Shown: positions 50,605 through 59,229 of the stretch, piece by piece | Position numbering within the stretch: the stretch's first letter is position 1 | How the letters are laid out: every line of letters begins with the position of its first letter | NCBI GenBank assembly: GCA_030150265.1 | Contig: JASLGG010000003.1 | Coordinates: 50,320 to 114,319, forward strand | DNA length: 64,000 nucleotides | Direction: 5' to 3' | Source of the DNA: Protaetiibacter sp. | Lineage (GTDB): Bacteria > Actinomycetota > Actinomycetes > Actinomycetales > Microbacteriaceae | Made by a program: the position numbers and the translations under genes | The notes under the pieces: generated by a model | Database searches by the model: none | What the model was told of the DNA's origin: nothing | What the model saw: only the letters and a program-made list of their open reading frames with translations

Positions 50605-53598
50605 GTGACCACCGTCGGCACCCGCACCCCCGACCGCCTCCGCCGGCTCCGCACGCCCGCGATCGCCGCGACCGCCGCCGCAGCCCTGCTCACACCGCTG
50701 CTGGCCGCAGCTCCCGCGAATGCCGTCATGTACGGCGTGACGACACCCGCCGATCTCGTGGCGGCATTCGACGACCCGACCGTCGACACCGTGCGACTCG
50801 AAAACGACGTCGACGTCACGGCCACCGCCCCCGTCGCCTCGACGGGCCACACGCTCACACTCGACCTGAACGGCCACACGCTCCAGGCCGGCAACCTCAC
50901 CGTGACGCCGGGGACGACGCTCACGATCGTCGACAGCGGCGCAGGCGGTGCGATCCGGGCCGACGCGACCCTCGGCCCCTTCGGCCATGCGGGCATCACC
51001 ACCAGCGACGCGACCCTCGACCTCCGGGCCGGCTCCGTCGTCGCGACCGGGGAGGGCGGCGCCGCCGGCATCGGCGGCGACCAAGGCCACGACGGCGGCA
51101 CGTTCCGGATGTCGGGCGGCACCGTCACCGCGAACGGCGGCTACTACGCGGCCGGGATCGGCGGCGGCATCAACGGCCGCGCCGGCTCGATCACGATCAG
51201 CGGCGGCACCGTCACGGCGAACGGCGGCGCGGACAGCCCCGGGATCGGCAACGGCAGCGAATACGCCGGCGACGGCACCGCGGTCGTCGACATCGAGGGC
51301 GGGACGGTCGCCGCCCACGGTGGCCAGTATCCCTACGGCGCCCCGGGCGTCGGCGGCGGCGGCCACTCCGCGGGCGTCGCGCTCACGGTCGGCGCTGCGG
51401 CGACACTCACCGTCTCCGACGCCCAGGGCCGCCGAGGGTTCGGCGGCGACAAGCCGTACTACCGGCAGTGGGGCAGCTACGTGATCGCCGGCACCCTCGT
51501 GCTCGGCAACAACGTCGCCATCCCCGACAACGAGTGCATCACGGTGCTCGCCGGCGGGGTCGTGCGCGGCCCCGGCTCCTTCCAGAAGGACCCGACGCCC
51601 TACGGCGGGTTCCCCGCCTACATCAACAACGACGGGGCGCTGCTGGTCGGCGTCGACTCCAAGCTCAAGGTGTTCGGCAACAACTTCACGGTGAACTTCG
51701 TCGCCAACCGCAGCGGCGCCACCGCGCCCTCGCCGTCGTCCCTGCACGTCTACGCCGCGAGCCTGGCGGACGCGGGGCGCAGCATGCCGACGTTCCCGAC
51801 CGCGACCGGCGCCGTCGCCTGGGGGTGGAACACGGCCGCGGACGGCCAGGGAACCCCCTTCACGGCCTCGACCGTGCTCACCCAGAGCCTCACCGTCTAC
51901 GCCGACTGGCGCTTCCTCCGCTCCGCCCGGATCGACGTCGACGACGACACGGTCACCGCCGGCGAGACGATCGATCTGCAGGTCGTCGGCCACGAGGCCG
52001 TCGCCGACGTCGACTCCGACCAGACCGCGAGCGCGACCTTCGCCAGCGATGTCGCGAGCGACGTCGTCACCGGCTCCCGCGTCCGGATGACCGCGGCCGG
52101 CATCCACACGATCACCGCCACGATCGCCGGCTTCGGCACCGTCACCCGGCAGATCGAGGTGCTCGCCGGGCCCCTCGACCACCTCACCGCGCAGCTGTAC
52201 GAGCAGGACGGCACGGGCCGGGGGGCCGCGGTCGGAACCGGCACCACGGCAACCGTCACCGCGGGGACGCCGCTCATGCTCGTCGCCACCGGCTGGGACG
52301 CCTACGGCAACCCGATCTCCGAGCTCCCCGCCACCGTGACCTCGACCGGCTCCGAGACGGTCACGGGCCAGACGTTCACCCCGACCAGCGCCACCTCGCG
52401 CACGGTCACCGCGACCGCGAGCGGGCACTCGACCTCGATCACCCTCACGGTGGCATCCGGAGCCGCCCTCCGCGCCGAGGTCACCGCACCCTCCCCGATC
52501 ACCGCGGGCGGCACCTCCACCATCACGGTGATCGGCTTCGACGCCTACGACAACGAGACGGACGTCAGCTCGCAGGCATCCCTCACCTCGAACGTCGCGA
52601 GCGACGTCATAGCCGGCAACGCCATCACGGCGACCGTAGCCGGACCCCGGACGATCGGGGTGACGCTGCCGGGCCTCGCACCCGTGCAGTCCTCGCTCCA
52701 GGTGAACGCCGGACCGCTCTCCTCGCTCACCGTCGACGCGCCCGCCGCATCCGTCGGCGCCGGCACCGCGCTCGGCTTCACCGCCCACGGCTGGGACGCC
52801 TACGGCAACCCGACCGGCGACGCCACCGGGCAGGTGACCTTCACCACCGACGCGCTCGGCGCCTCCGTCACCGGCCACACCATCCGGTTCTTCCAGGCGG
52901 GGAATGCGACGGTGACGGCGACCCTCGACAACGACCCCGCCGTGACCGCCTCGACCACCGTCGAGGTGACGCCCGGGGCGCTCGCCTCGCTCACCGTGAC
53001 GCCCGCCGACGCGTCCCTGACCGCCGGCCAGAGCACGACCTTCGCGGTGCACGGCGCCGACGCCTGGGGCAACCCCGTCGTCATCACCGACGCCATCACC
53101 CTCGCGAGCGACGACGCGACGGATGTCGTGACCGGCGACGCGATCGCGTTCACCGCCGCCGGCGACCACCGCGTGACCGCCACGCTCGACGATGCGGACG
53201 CGACCTCCGCCTCGACCGTCGTGAGCGTCGCGGCGGCCCAGGCGTCGTCGATCACCCTTCAGGCCACGACGACGAGCGTGCGCCAGGGCGGCTGCCTCAG
53301 CTTCGCGGTGAGCGGAACCGACGCGTTCGGCAACCCGATCGAGCACGTCCAGGGGGCCTCGCTGTCGAGCGACCAGCCCACCGACCTCGTCGACGGCCTC
53401 ACCGTCTGCTTCCCCCACGCGAGCCCGCATCGCATCACCGCGCATCTCGGAACGACGACGAGCCCGGTCCTGCTCGTCGAGGTGGTCCCCGCCCTCGCAC
53501 TGACCGGCGAGGTGCTCCCGCCGACGCTCGCCCTCGCGGCGCTGCTCGCGCTGCTGGCCGGCCTGGCCCTCGTGGTGCGCCGCCGGATGCGCGCCTGA
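50605..53598 (+). CDS. LALTG-anchored surface protein with beta-helix and repeated Ig-like domains
   Basis: Protein of 997 aa from a GTG with GAGGAGA upstream. A signal peptide (to about APANA) leads to a Gly-rich region (residues ~60-280) with repeats such as SGGTVTANGG, suggesting a right-handed beta-helix. A Listeria-Bacteroides-type repeat (VNFVANRSG...LTVYADW) follows, then about five Ig-like units marked by GWDAYGNP or related sequences. The C-terminus is LALTG, a hydrophobic helix and RRRMRA, a class E sortase signal. The mature protein would project from the wall, perhaps as an adhesin. It is probably repressed by the divergent TetR. Confidence 0.87.
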   Translation: MTTVGTRTPDRLRRLRTPAIAATAAAALLTPLLAAAPANAVMYGVTTPADLVAAFDDPTVDTVRLENDVDVTATAPVASTGHTLTLDLNGHTLQAGNLTVTPGTTLTIVDSGAGGAIRADATLGPFGHAGITTSDATLDLRAGSVVATGEGGAAGIGGDQGHDGGTFRMSGGTVTANGGYYAAGIGGGINGRAGSITISGGTVTANGGADSPGIGNGSEYAGDGTAVVDIEGGTVAAHGGQYPYGAPGVGGGGHSAGVALTVGAAATLTVSDAQGRRGFGGDKPYYRQWGSYVIAGTLVLGNNVAIPDNECITVLAGGVVRGPGSFQKDPTPYGGFPAYINNDGALLVGVDSKLKVFGNNFTVNFVANRSGATAPSPSSLHVYAASLADAGRSMPTFPTATGAVAWGWNTAADGQGTPFTASTVLTQSLTVYADWRFLRSARIDVDDDTVTAGETIDLQVVGHEAVADVDSDQTASATFASDVASDVVTGSRVRMTAAGIHTITATIAGFGTVTRQIEVLAGPLDHLTAQLYEQDGTGRGAAVGTGTTATVTAGTPLMLVATGWDAYGNPISELPATVTSTGSETVTGQTFTPTSATSRTVTATASGHSTSITLTVASGAALRAEVTAPSPITAGGTSTITVIGFDAYDNETDVSSQASLTSNVASDVIAGNAITATVAGPRTIGVTLPGLAPVQSSLQVNAGPLSSLTVDAPAASVGAGTALGFTAHGWDAYGNPTGDATGQVTFTTDALGASVTGHTIRFFQAGNATVTATLDNDPAVTASTTVEVTPGALASLTVTPADASLTAGQSTTFAVHGADAWGNPVVITDAITLASDDATDVVTGDAIAFTAAGDHRVTATLDDADATSASTVVSVAAAQASSITLQATTTSVRQGGCLSFAVSGTDAFGNPIEHVQGASLSSDQPTDLVDGLTVCFPHASPHRITAHLGTTTSPVLLVEVVPALALTGEVLPPTLALAALLALLAGLALVVRRRMRA

Positions 53599-53671
53599 GC
53601 GCGTAGCGCGGGGTCGGTTCGGGGGTTCACCCGATGGCCCCGTCCGGCGACGGCCCCGTAGGGTCGAACGC

Positions 53672-53689
53672 ATGAGGTCCACTCGATGA
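53672..53689 (+). other. Leaderless five-codon ORF (MRSTR) coupled to the ABC ATPase gene
   Basis: TAGGGT (53659-53664) is followed 7 nt later by an ATG that opens five codons and stops at a TGA overlapping the ATPase ATG (ATGA). The GAGG inside this mini-ORF is 8 nt before the ATPase start and could serve as its ribosome site. Confidence 0.4.
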
Positions 53690-54606
53690 TCCAAGCGACA
53701 GCACTGACCAAGCGCTACGGCGCCAAGACCGCGGTGGATGACGCCACCTTCACCGTCCGACCCGGCCTCGTGACCGGCTTCCTCGGCCCGAACGGCGCCG
53801 GCAAGTCGACCACGATGCGCATGATCGTGGGCCTCGACCGGCCGACGAGCGGCGAGGTGACCGTCAACGGCGCGCCGTACGCCGAGCACCGCGCACCGCT
53901 GCACGAGGTGGGCATCCTCCTCGACGCCAAGGCCGTGCACCCGGGCCGCTCGGCACGCGGGCACCTGCGCGCGCTCGCCGCGACCCACGGCATCCCGAAC
54001 CGCCGCGTGGACGAGGTGATCGGCATGACGGGTCTCGACGCGGTCGCCGGCAAGCGCGTGCGCGGCTTCTCGCTCGGCATGGGCCAGCGTCTCGGCATCG
54101 CCGCCGCGCTGCTCGGCGACCCGGCCACCCTCATCCTCGACGAGCCCGTCAACGGCCTCGACCCCGAGGGCGTCGTGTGGGTGCGACGGCTCGCCCGGCA
54201 CCTCGCCGCCGAGGGCCGCACCGTCTTCCTCTCCTCGCACCTGATGAGCGAGATGGCGCAGACGGCCGACCACATCATCGTGCTCGGGCGCGGCCGCGTC
54301 ATCGCGGACGCCCCGGTCGCCGAGATCGTCGCCGGCGCCTCCGGTCGCGGCGCCGTGCGTGTCCGGACACCCGACGCCGGGCGCCTCGGAGCCGCCCTCG
54401 CGGCCGAGGGCGGCGAGGCGACCCCGGATGCCGCGACACCGTCCGCGCTGCTCGTCACGGGCATCCCCGCCGAGCGGATCGGCGAGCTCGCCGCGCGCGA
54501 CGGCGTCGTGCTGCACGAGCTCACGACCCTCGGCGGCTCGCTCGAGGAGGCCTACCTCGCCCTCACCCAGGACGAGGTCGAGTACCACGCAGGAGGTGCG
54601 GCATGA
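53686..54606 (+). CDS. ABC transporter ATP-binding protein
   Basis: Protein of 306 aa with a complete nucleotide-binding domain: Walker A GPNGAGKST, Q-loop region, signature FSLGMGQRLGIA (LGMGQ in place of LSGGQ, common in this subfamily), Walker B LILDEP, and the switch His in SSHLMSEM. A C-terminal extension of about 85 residues follows, as in DrrA/BcrA-type exporters. It forms a two-gene exporter with the next gene (ATGA overlap). Substrate unknown; antimicrobial or lipid export is typical for the family. Confidence 0.92.
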   Translation: MIQATALTKRYGAKTAVDDATFTVRPGLVTGFLGPNGAGKSTTMRMIVGLDRPTSGEVTVNGAPYAEHRAPLHEVGILLDAKAVHPGRSARGHLRALAATHGIPNRRVDEVIGMTGLDAVAGKRVRGFSLGMGQRLGIAAALLGDPATLILDEPVNGLDPEGVVWVRRLARHLAAEGRTVFLSSHLMSEMAQTADHIIVLGRGRVIADAPVAEIVAGASGRGAVRVRTPDAGRLGAALAAEGGEATPDAATPSALLVTGIPAERIGELAARDGVVLHELTTLGGSLEEAYLALTQDEVEYHAGGAA

Positions 54607-55466
54607 CCGCGACGACGATCGACGCCGCCCGTCCGGCGACACGGCTCACCGCGACCGGCATCATCCGCTCGGAGTGGGTGAAGCTCTTCACCCTCCGCTC
54701 CACGTGGTGGTGCCTCTCCATCGTCGCGGCGCTCACCGCGGGACTCCCCGCGCTCATCTCGCTCGCGCTCGCCGCGAGCGGCAGCGCGGGCGCCCCGAGC
54801 GCCGACGCCGCGTTCTTCATGTGGATGACGACCCTCACGATCCCGCTCGGCTTCAGCGTGCTCGCCGTGCCCGTGCTCGGCTGCCTCGTCATCACCGGCG
54901 AGTACGGCACCGGCATGATCCGCTCCACCATGGCGGCGGTGCCGCGACGGGTGCCCGCGCTGCTCGCGAAGGCGCTCGTGATCGGCGTCGCGGTGTTCCT
55001 CGTGGACTTCGTGGCTCTCGCGATCGGCGCAGCGGCGAGCGGCGCGATCCTCTCCGCCGGGGGCGCCGCGATCGACGCGAGCGACCCGCGCCTGTGGCTG
55101 ACACTGCTCGCGGCGGCCGGCTACCCGACGCTCCTCGGGGTGTTCTCGGTGGGCGTCGGTGCGCTCATCCGCAACTCGGCGGGTGCCATCGCATCCGTGT
55201 TCGGCCTCCTGCTCGTGGCGCCCACCGTGCTGCAGCTGGCCGGCGCGCTCCTCAACGCGAACTGGATCCACGACGTCAACGCCTTCCTCCCCAGCAGCCT
55301 CGGCAGCACGATGTACTCGCCGCAGCTGCCGCAGATGGACGGCGGGTTCACGATGACGCTCGGCACCGTCGCGCTCGAGCCCTGGCAGGCCGCGCTCGCG
55401 CTCGCCGTGTGGGCGGCCGCCGCCCTCGCCGCCGCCGCGGTGGTGGTGCGCCGGCGCGACGTGTAG
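54603..55466 (+). CDS. ABC-2 type exporter permease
   Basis: Protein of 287 aa with about six helices. The N-terminal RSEWVKLFTLRSTWWCL and central ITGEYGTGMIRSTMAAVPRR are hallmarks of ABC-2 permeases of the BcrB/NatB type. Its ATG overlaps the ATPase stop. The TetR gene 79 bp downstream may control it, although it is not divergent. Confidence 0.9.
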   Translation: MTATTIDAARPATRLTATGIIRSEWVKLFTLRSTWWCLSIVAALTAGLPALISLALAASGSAGAPSADAAFFMWMTTLTIPLGFSVLAVPVLGCLVITGEYGTGMIRSTMAAVPRRVPALLAKALVIGVAVFLVDFVALAIGAAASGAILSAGGAAIDASDPRLWLTLLAAAGYPTLLGVFSVGVGALIRNSAGAIASVFGLLLVAPTVLQLAGALLNANWIHDVNAFLPSSLGSTMYSPQLPQMDGGFTMTLGTVALEPWQAALALAVWAAAALAAAAVVVRRRDV

Positions 55467-55545
55467 CGCGCGGGACGGCTCCTGAGACAGGCCCCGGTGG
55501 CGGCATCCAGCCCGCCGCCGGGGCCCTCGACGTATGGTGGACCGG

Positions 55546-56184
55546 ATGGACTCCTCGGCACGCCCCTCCCGCAACGAGCGCCGCAAGGCGGCGACGCGCA
55601 CCGCGATCATGACCGCGGCCGAGCGGCTGCTCACCGACAACGGCTACGCCGAGACGACCATGGAGGACATCTCGCGCGAGGCCGACGTCGCCGTGCGCAC
55701 CATCTACCTGCACTTCGACTCGAAGCCCGCGATCCTGCTCGCCCACTTCGACGGCTGGCTCGACGCCTTCGTCGACGCGCTGTGCGAGCGCCCGGTCGAC
55801 GAGCCCGTCGACGACGCCATCGCGGCGGCCCTGCGCCGGATCGTCACGAACGGATGGAGCAACCGCACCTTCGGCGAGATGGTGCGGCAGCATCCGACCG
55901 TGGAGTTCATCGGCGACGGATCGCCCGAGATCGCCGGGCACATCATGCACGCCTGGGTGCGCGCGCAGGAGCGCCTCGCTGCCGATTTCGCGGAACGTGG
56001 CGGCCACGCCCCCGACTCGGTGCTGCCCTGGAGCCGCGCGGCCGCCGTGTTCGCGACGTGGACCGCGACGATCCTCTACGTCCGTGCCGGCTACGCGCGC
56101 GGCGGGCTCCCCGCGGGCGAGAGCGGCAACAGCGTGGGCGAGCGGATCGCGCGCGAGCTCCTGCACCCGTCAACGCCCCGCTGA
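55546..56184 (+). CDS. TetR-family transcription regulator
   Basis: Protein of 212 aa from the ATG at 55546, which has TATGGT 7 nt upstream (leaderless); an ATG four codons earlier lies within that box. The HTH is TMEDISREADVAVRTIYLHFDSK. The C-terminal domain is helical with VLPWSRAAAVFATWTATILY. The stop codon TGA is the first part of palindromic element C. Likely target: the ABC exporter immediately upstream (inferred from adjacency). Confidence 0.88.
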   Translation: MDSSARPSRNERRKAATRTAIMTAAERLLTDNGYAETTMEDISREADVAVRTIYLHFDSKPAILLAHFDGWLDAFVDALCERPVDEPVDDAIAAALRRIVTNGWSNRTFGEMVRQHPTVEFIGDGSPEIAGHIMHAWVRAQERLAADFAERGGHAPDSVLPWSRAAAVFATWTATILYVRAGYARGGLPAGESGNSVGERIARELLHPSTPR

Positions 56185-56218
56185 TCGAGTAGCCCGCGAA
56201 GCGGGCGTATCGAGATCA
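56181..56218. repeat. Palindromic element copy C (TCGA-TAC family)
   Basis: In minus-strand orientation: TGATCTCGA, TAC, GCCCGC, loop TTC, GCGGGC, TAC, TCGATCAG. It separates two convergent genes, and both take their TGA stop codons from it: the TetR gene from one end (56182-56184) and the RibD-like gene from the other (56216-56218). Confidence 0.75.
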
Positions 56219-56944
56219 CCCTCCCCGGCGGTACCGCAACAGCAGCGTCGAGCCCGAGCGCAGCACGTGCGCCAGCGCGAGGCCGCGCGGCTCGGGCAGC
56301 TGGCCGGCGGCGATGCGGCGCGCATCCCCCGCCTCGAGCCGAGGGGAGACCGTGAGGCACAGCTCATCGACGGCATCCGCCGCGAGCAGGGCGCCGAACA
56401 GGTGCGGGCCGCCCTCGCAGAGGATGCTGCTCAGCCCGAGCTCCCGCAGCGCGGCGACCGCGGCCACGGCGTCGATGCGCGGGCCCCGCCCGGCCTCCAC
56501 GACATCCGCCACCTCGGTGAACGCCGACACGTCGTGACCCTCGGTGGTCACGACGACGGGGCGCACGGGCGCCTCGGTGAAGATGCGCGACGCCGGGTCG
56601 AGGTCGAGTCGCCCGGTGACGATCGCGAACACCGGATGGGGCGGAAGGCCGTTCGCCGCGCGCCACGCCGCCGAGGCGTCCGAGACCCGCATCGGGCCGT
56701 AGCCCTCGGCGCGCACCGTGCCGGCGCCGACCAGCACGGCATCCGCTGCGCGGCGCAGCAGCTCGAAGTAGCGCCGGTCGGCTGCGTCGCCGAGGCCCCC
56801 CGAGAGGCCGTCGTGGGTCGCCGCGCCGTCGACAGAGGAGACGAAGTTGACCCGCAGCACCGGATCGGCGCCGCGCAGCTCGGCGACGAGCGCGTCGTCC
56901 GAGACGTCGGCGGCCGAATCGGGCCACATCCGGTCGATCGTCAC
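56216..56944 (-). CDS. RibD C-terminal-domain reductase (pyrimidine reductase family)
   Basis: Protein of 242 aa from a GTG overlapping the FolP2-like stop (GTGA). RibD-C/DHFR-like features: RVNFVSSVDGAATHDG, ADAVLVGAGTVRAEGYGP, and SSILCEGGPHLFGALLAADAVDELCLTVSP. The deaminase domain of RibD is absent. Homologues reduce a pterin- or pyrimidine-like substrate with NADPH. The riboflavin genes are not nearby, so a role in riboflavin synthesis is uncertain; pairing with a folate-like protein may point to pterin chemistry. Confidence 0.85.
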   Translation of the reverse strand: MTIDRMWPDSAADVSDDALVAELRGADPVLRVNFVSSVDGAATHDGLSGGLGDAADRRYFELLRRAADAVLVGAGTVRAEGYGPMRVSDASAAWRAANGLPPHPVFAIVTGRLDLDPASRIFTEAPVRPVVVTTEGHDVSAFTEVADVVEAGRGPRIDAVAAVAALRELGLSSILCEGGPHLFGALLAADAVDELCLTVSPRLEAGDARRIAAGQLPEPRGLALAHVLRSGSTLLLRYRRGG

Positions 56945-57825
56945 ATGTTGTGCTTCAGCCACGCCGGCTCCCGCCATCCGAGGATCGCCTCCGTCATCCG
57001 CACCGCCGCGACCGTCGCGCGCACGTCGTGCACGCGCACGATGCGGGCGCCGTTCAGGATCGACACGACCGCGGCCGCGAGCGATCCCTCGAGCCGCTCG
57101 TACTGCGGGCGGTCGATGCTCTCCCCGATGAAGTCCTTGTTGGAGAGCGCCACGAGCACGGGCGGCCCGAGAGCGGCCACCTCGGCGAGCCGGCGGGTGA
57201 GCTCGAGCGAGTGCAGGGTGTTCTTGTTGAGGTCGTGACCGGGATCGACGATCAGGTGCTCGAACGGCACGTCGGCCGCGAGCGCCGTGCCGATGCGGTC
57301 GCGCAGGTGGGCGACGACCGTCTCGACGACATCGTCGTACTGCGGCGAGGGGTGCGCGGTGCGCGGCGGCGTGAGCGAATGCGTGAGCACGAGGTGGCCG
57401 CCGCCCTCGGCGACGGCCGCCGCCATGTCGGGGTCCCAGAGGCCCGAGGTGTCGTTGACGACGTCGGCCCCCGCCGCGAGGGATGCCGCGGCGACCCGGG
57501 CGTTGAAGGTGTCGACCGAGATCACCACGTCGCTCACCGCGCGGATAGCGGCGACGAGGGGCACGATCCGGTCGAGCTCCTCGGCGAGCTCGACCACCGG
57601 TCCGCGGCCGAACGGCACCCCGCCCACGTCGACCCAGTCGGCGCCGTCGGCCACCGCCGCGAGCGACGCCTCGACCGCGCGCTCGAGCGCGAAGGTGGCA
57701 CCCTTGTCGTGGAAGGAGTCGGGGGTGCGGTTGACGATCGCCATGACGGCGACCTGCCGGTCGAAGTCGAACTCGCGGGCGCCGATGCGGCGCACGCCGG
57801 AGGCGGACGGGGACGACGAGCTCAC
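56941..57825 (-). CDS. folP2: Dihydropteroate synthase-like protein, FolP2 type
   Basis: Protein of 294 aa from a GTG with TAGCAT 7 nt upstream (leaderless). It follows the M. tuberculosis FolP2 pattern: MAIVNRTPDSFHDKGATF, SVDTFNARVAAASLAAGADVVND, VDPGHDLNKNTLHSLEL, ALSNKDFIGE and RIVRVHDV. Compared with true DHPS, the pABA-binding loop ESTRPG is replaced (DVGGVPFGRGP) and SRK by SNK. FolP2 proteins are reported not to substitute for FolP1, so folate synthesis is doubtful. It overlaps the RibD-like gene, forming a two-gene unit. Confidence 0.85.
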   Translation of the reverse strand: MSSSSPSASGVRRIGAREFDFDRQVAVMAIVNRTPDSFHDKGATFALERAVEASLAAVADGADWVDVGGVPFGRGPVVELAEELDRIVPLVAAIRAVSDVVISVDTFNARVAAASLAAGADVVNDTSGLWDPDMAAAVAEGGGHLVLTHSLTPPRTAHPSPQYDDVVETVVAHLRDRIGTALAADVPFEHLIVDPGHDLNKNTLHSLELTRRLAEVAALGPPVLVALSNKDFIGESIDRPQYERLEGSLAAAVVSILNGARIVRVHDVRATVAAVRMTEAILGWREPAWLKHNM

Positions 57826-57898
57826 GCGCACGATGCTAGCTGGCACGCATCGTGCGAGCCGGTCGCTTCGGGCGCCCCGGATCGACCAGACGGCACGA

Positions 57899-59149
57899 TC
57901 ACAGCTCCTCGAGCGCGATCTCGGGGTCGGCGAGCCGGGTGCGGTCGACGGCGCGGCCATCGAAGCCGGCGCGCACGAGGCGCTCCACCTGATCCGCGAC
58001 GTCCCACACGTTGACGTTCATGCCCGCGACCACACGATCCTGGCGCACCCAGAACGCGATGAACTCGCGGCCCGCACGATCGCCGCGGATGACGATCTCG
58101 CCCTCGGCGGCCAGCTGCGGGAAGCCCGTGTACTCCATTCCGAGATCGAACTGGTCGGTGTAGAAGTACGGGATCGCGTCGTACGGCGTCTCGTCGCCCA
58201 GCATCGAGCGCGCCGCCGCAGGCCCCGTCTTCTCGGCGTTCGCCCAGTGCTCGCTGCGGATGCGGGGCGGAAGCCCGGCGGCCTCCAGCAGCGGGTGCAC
58301 GGCGGCGGCGATGTCGCCGGCCGCCCAGATCGAGGCGTCGGAGCTGCGCAGGCGCGCGTCCACGTGCACGCCGTCGCCCGTCTCGAGCCCGGCGGATGCG
58401 GCGAGCGCGATCGCCGGGGACGCCCCGACCGCCGCGACCACGACATCCGCGGGAACCACCTCGCCGCCGTCGAGCAGCACGCCGCTAACGGCTCCGCCCT
58501 CGCCGACCACCTCGCGCACCGTCGTGCCGGGGCGCAGCACGACGCCGTTCTCCTCGTGCAGCCGGGCGAAGTCGGCGCCGAGCTCCACGCCCAGCTGTGA
58601 CGCGAGCGGCACCTCGCCGCGCAGCAGCACCGTCACCTCGTTGCCGAGGGTGCGTGCGGTGGCGGCGACCTCCATCCCGATCCAGCCGGATCCGATGAGC
58701 ACGACCCGCCGGCCGCCGCCCGCGAGCGCGGCGTGCAGCGCATCCGCCTGGTCGACGGTGCGCAGCAGGTGCAGGCCGGCCAGCTCGCCGCCGGGCACGG
58801 GGAGCGGGTTCGGCGTCGAGCCGGTCGCGAGCAGCAGCCGGTCGTAGCCGACGGCATCGCCACCCGCGAGACCCACGAGCCGGGCGTCGCGATCGAGCGA
58901 GACGGCGGTGGAGCCCGGAACGAAGCGGATGTCGTGCTCGGCGTACCAGCCGAGCGGATGCACCTCGAAGGAGCCGCGCTCGTCGTCGCCCGCGAGGTAG
59001 CCCTTCGAGAGCGGCGGACGGATGTAGGGCGGATGCGCCTCCGCCCCGATGAGCTCGATGCTCCCGTCGAAGCCGCGCTCCCGCAGCTCGGCGGCGGCAC
59101 CCGCGCCGGCCAGGCCGGCTCCGACGATGACGATCCGCTCAGCGTCCAT
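57899..59149 (-). CDS. FAD/NAD(P)-dependent ferredoxin (rubredoxin) reductase-like oxidoreductase
   Basis: Protein of 416 aa. It has an N-terminal FAD site (IVIVGAGLAGAGAAAELRERG), the PPYIRPPLSKGYLAG loop, LLLATGSTP, an NAD site (VVLIGSGWIGMEVAA), the second FAD motif (SIWAAGDIAAAVHP) and a C-terminal reductase domain with SEHWANAEKTG. This is the layout of rhodocoxin/putidaredoxin-type reductases. TAGCAT lies six bases upstream of the ATG. No ferredoxin or P450 gene is adjacent, so its electron acceptor is unknown. Confidence 0.9.
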   Translation of the reverse strand: MDAERIVIVGAGLAGAGAAAELRERGFDGSIELIGAEAHPPYIRPPLSKGYLAGDDERGSFEVHPLGWYAEHDIRFVPGSTAVSLDRDARLVGLAGGDAVGYDRLLLATGSTPNPLPVPGGELAGLHLLRTVDQADALHAALAGGGRRVVLIGSGWIGMEVAATARTLGNEVTVLLRGEVPLASQLGVELGADFARLHEENGVVLRPGTTVREVVGEGGAVSGVLLDGGEVVPADVVVAAVGASPAIALAASAGLETGDGVHVDARLRSSDASIWAAGDIAAAVHPLLEAAGLPPRIRSEHWANAEKTGPAAARSMLGDETPYDAIPYFYTDQFDLGMEYTGFPQLAAEGEIVIRGDRAGREFIAFWVRQDRVVAGMNVNVWDVADQVERLVRAGFDGRAVDRTRLADPEIALEEL

Positions 59150-59229
59150 GGCCCGATGCTAGGCCTGCCGGGATGCGGCGCGCTGGGCGATGTGGCGGCG
59201 CGGGTGCCGTAGCTGACAATATGTCGGTC

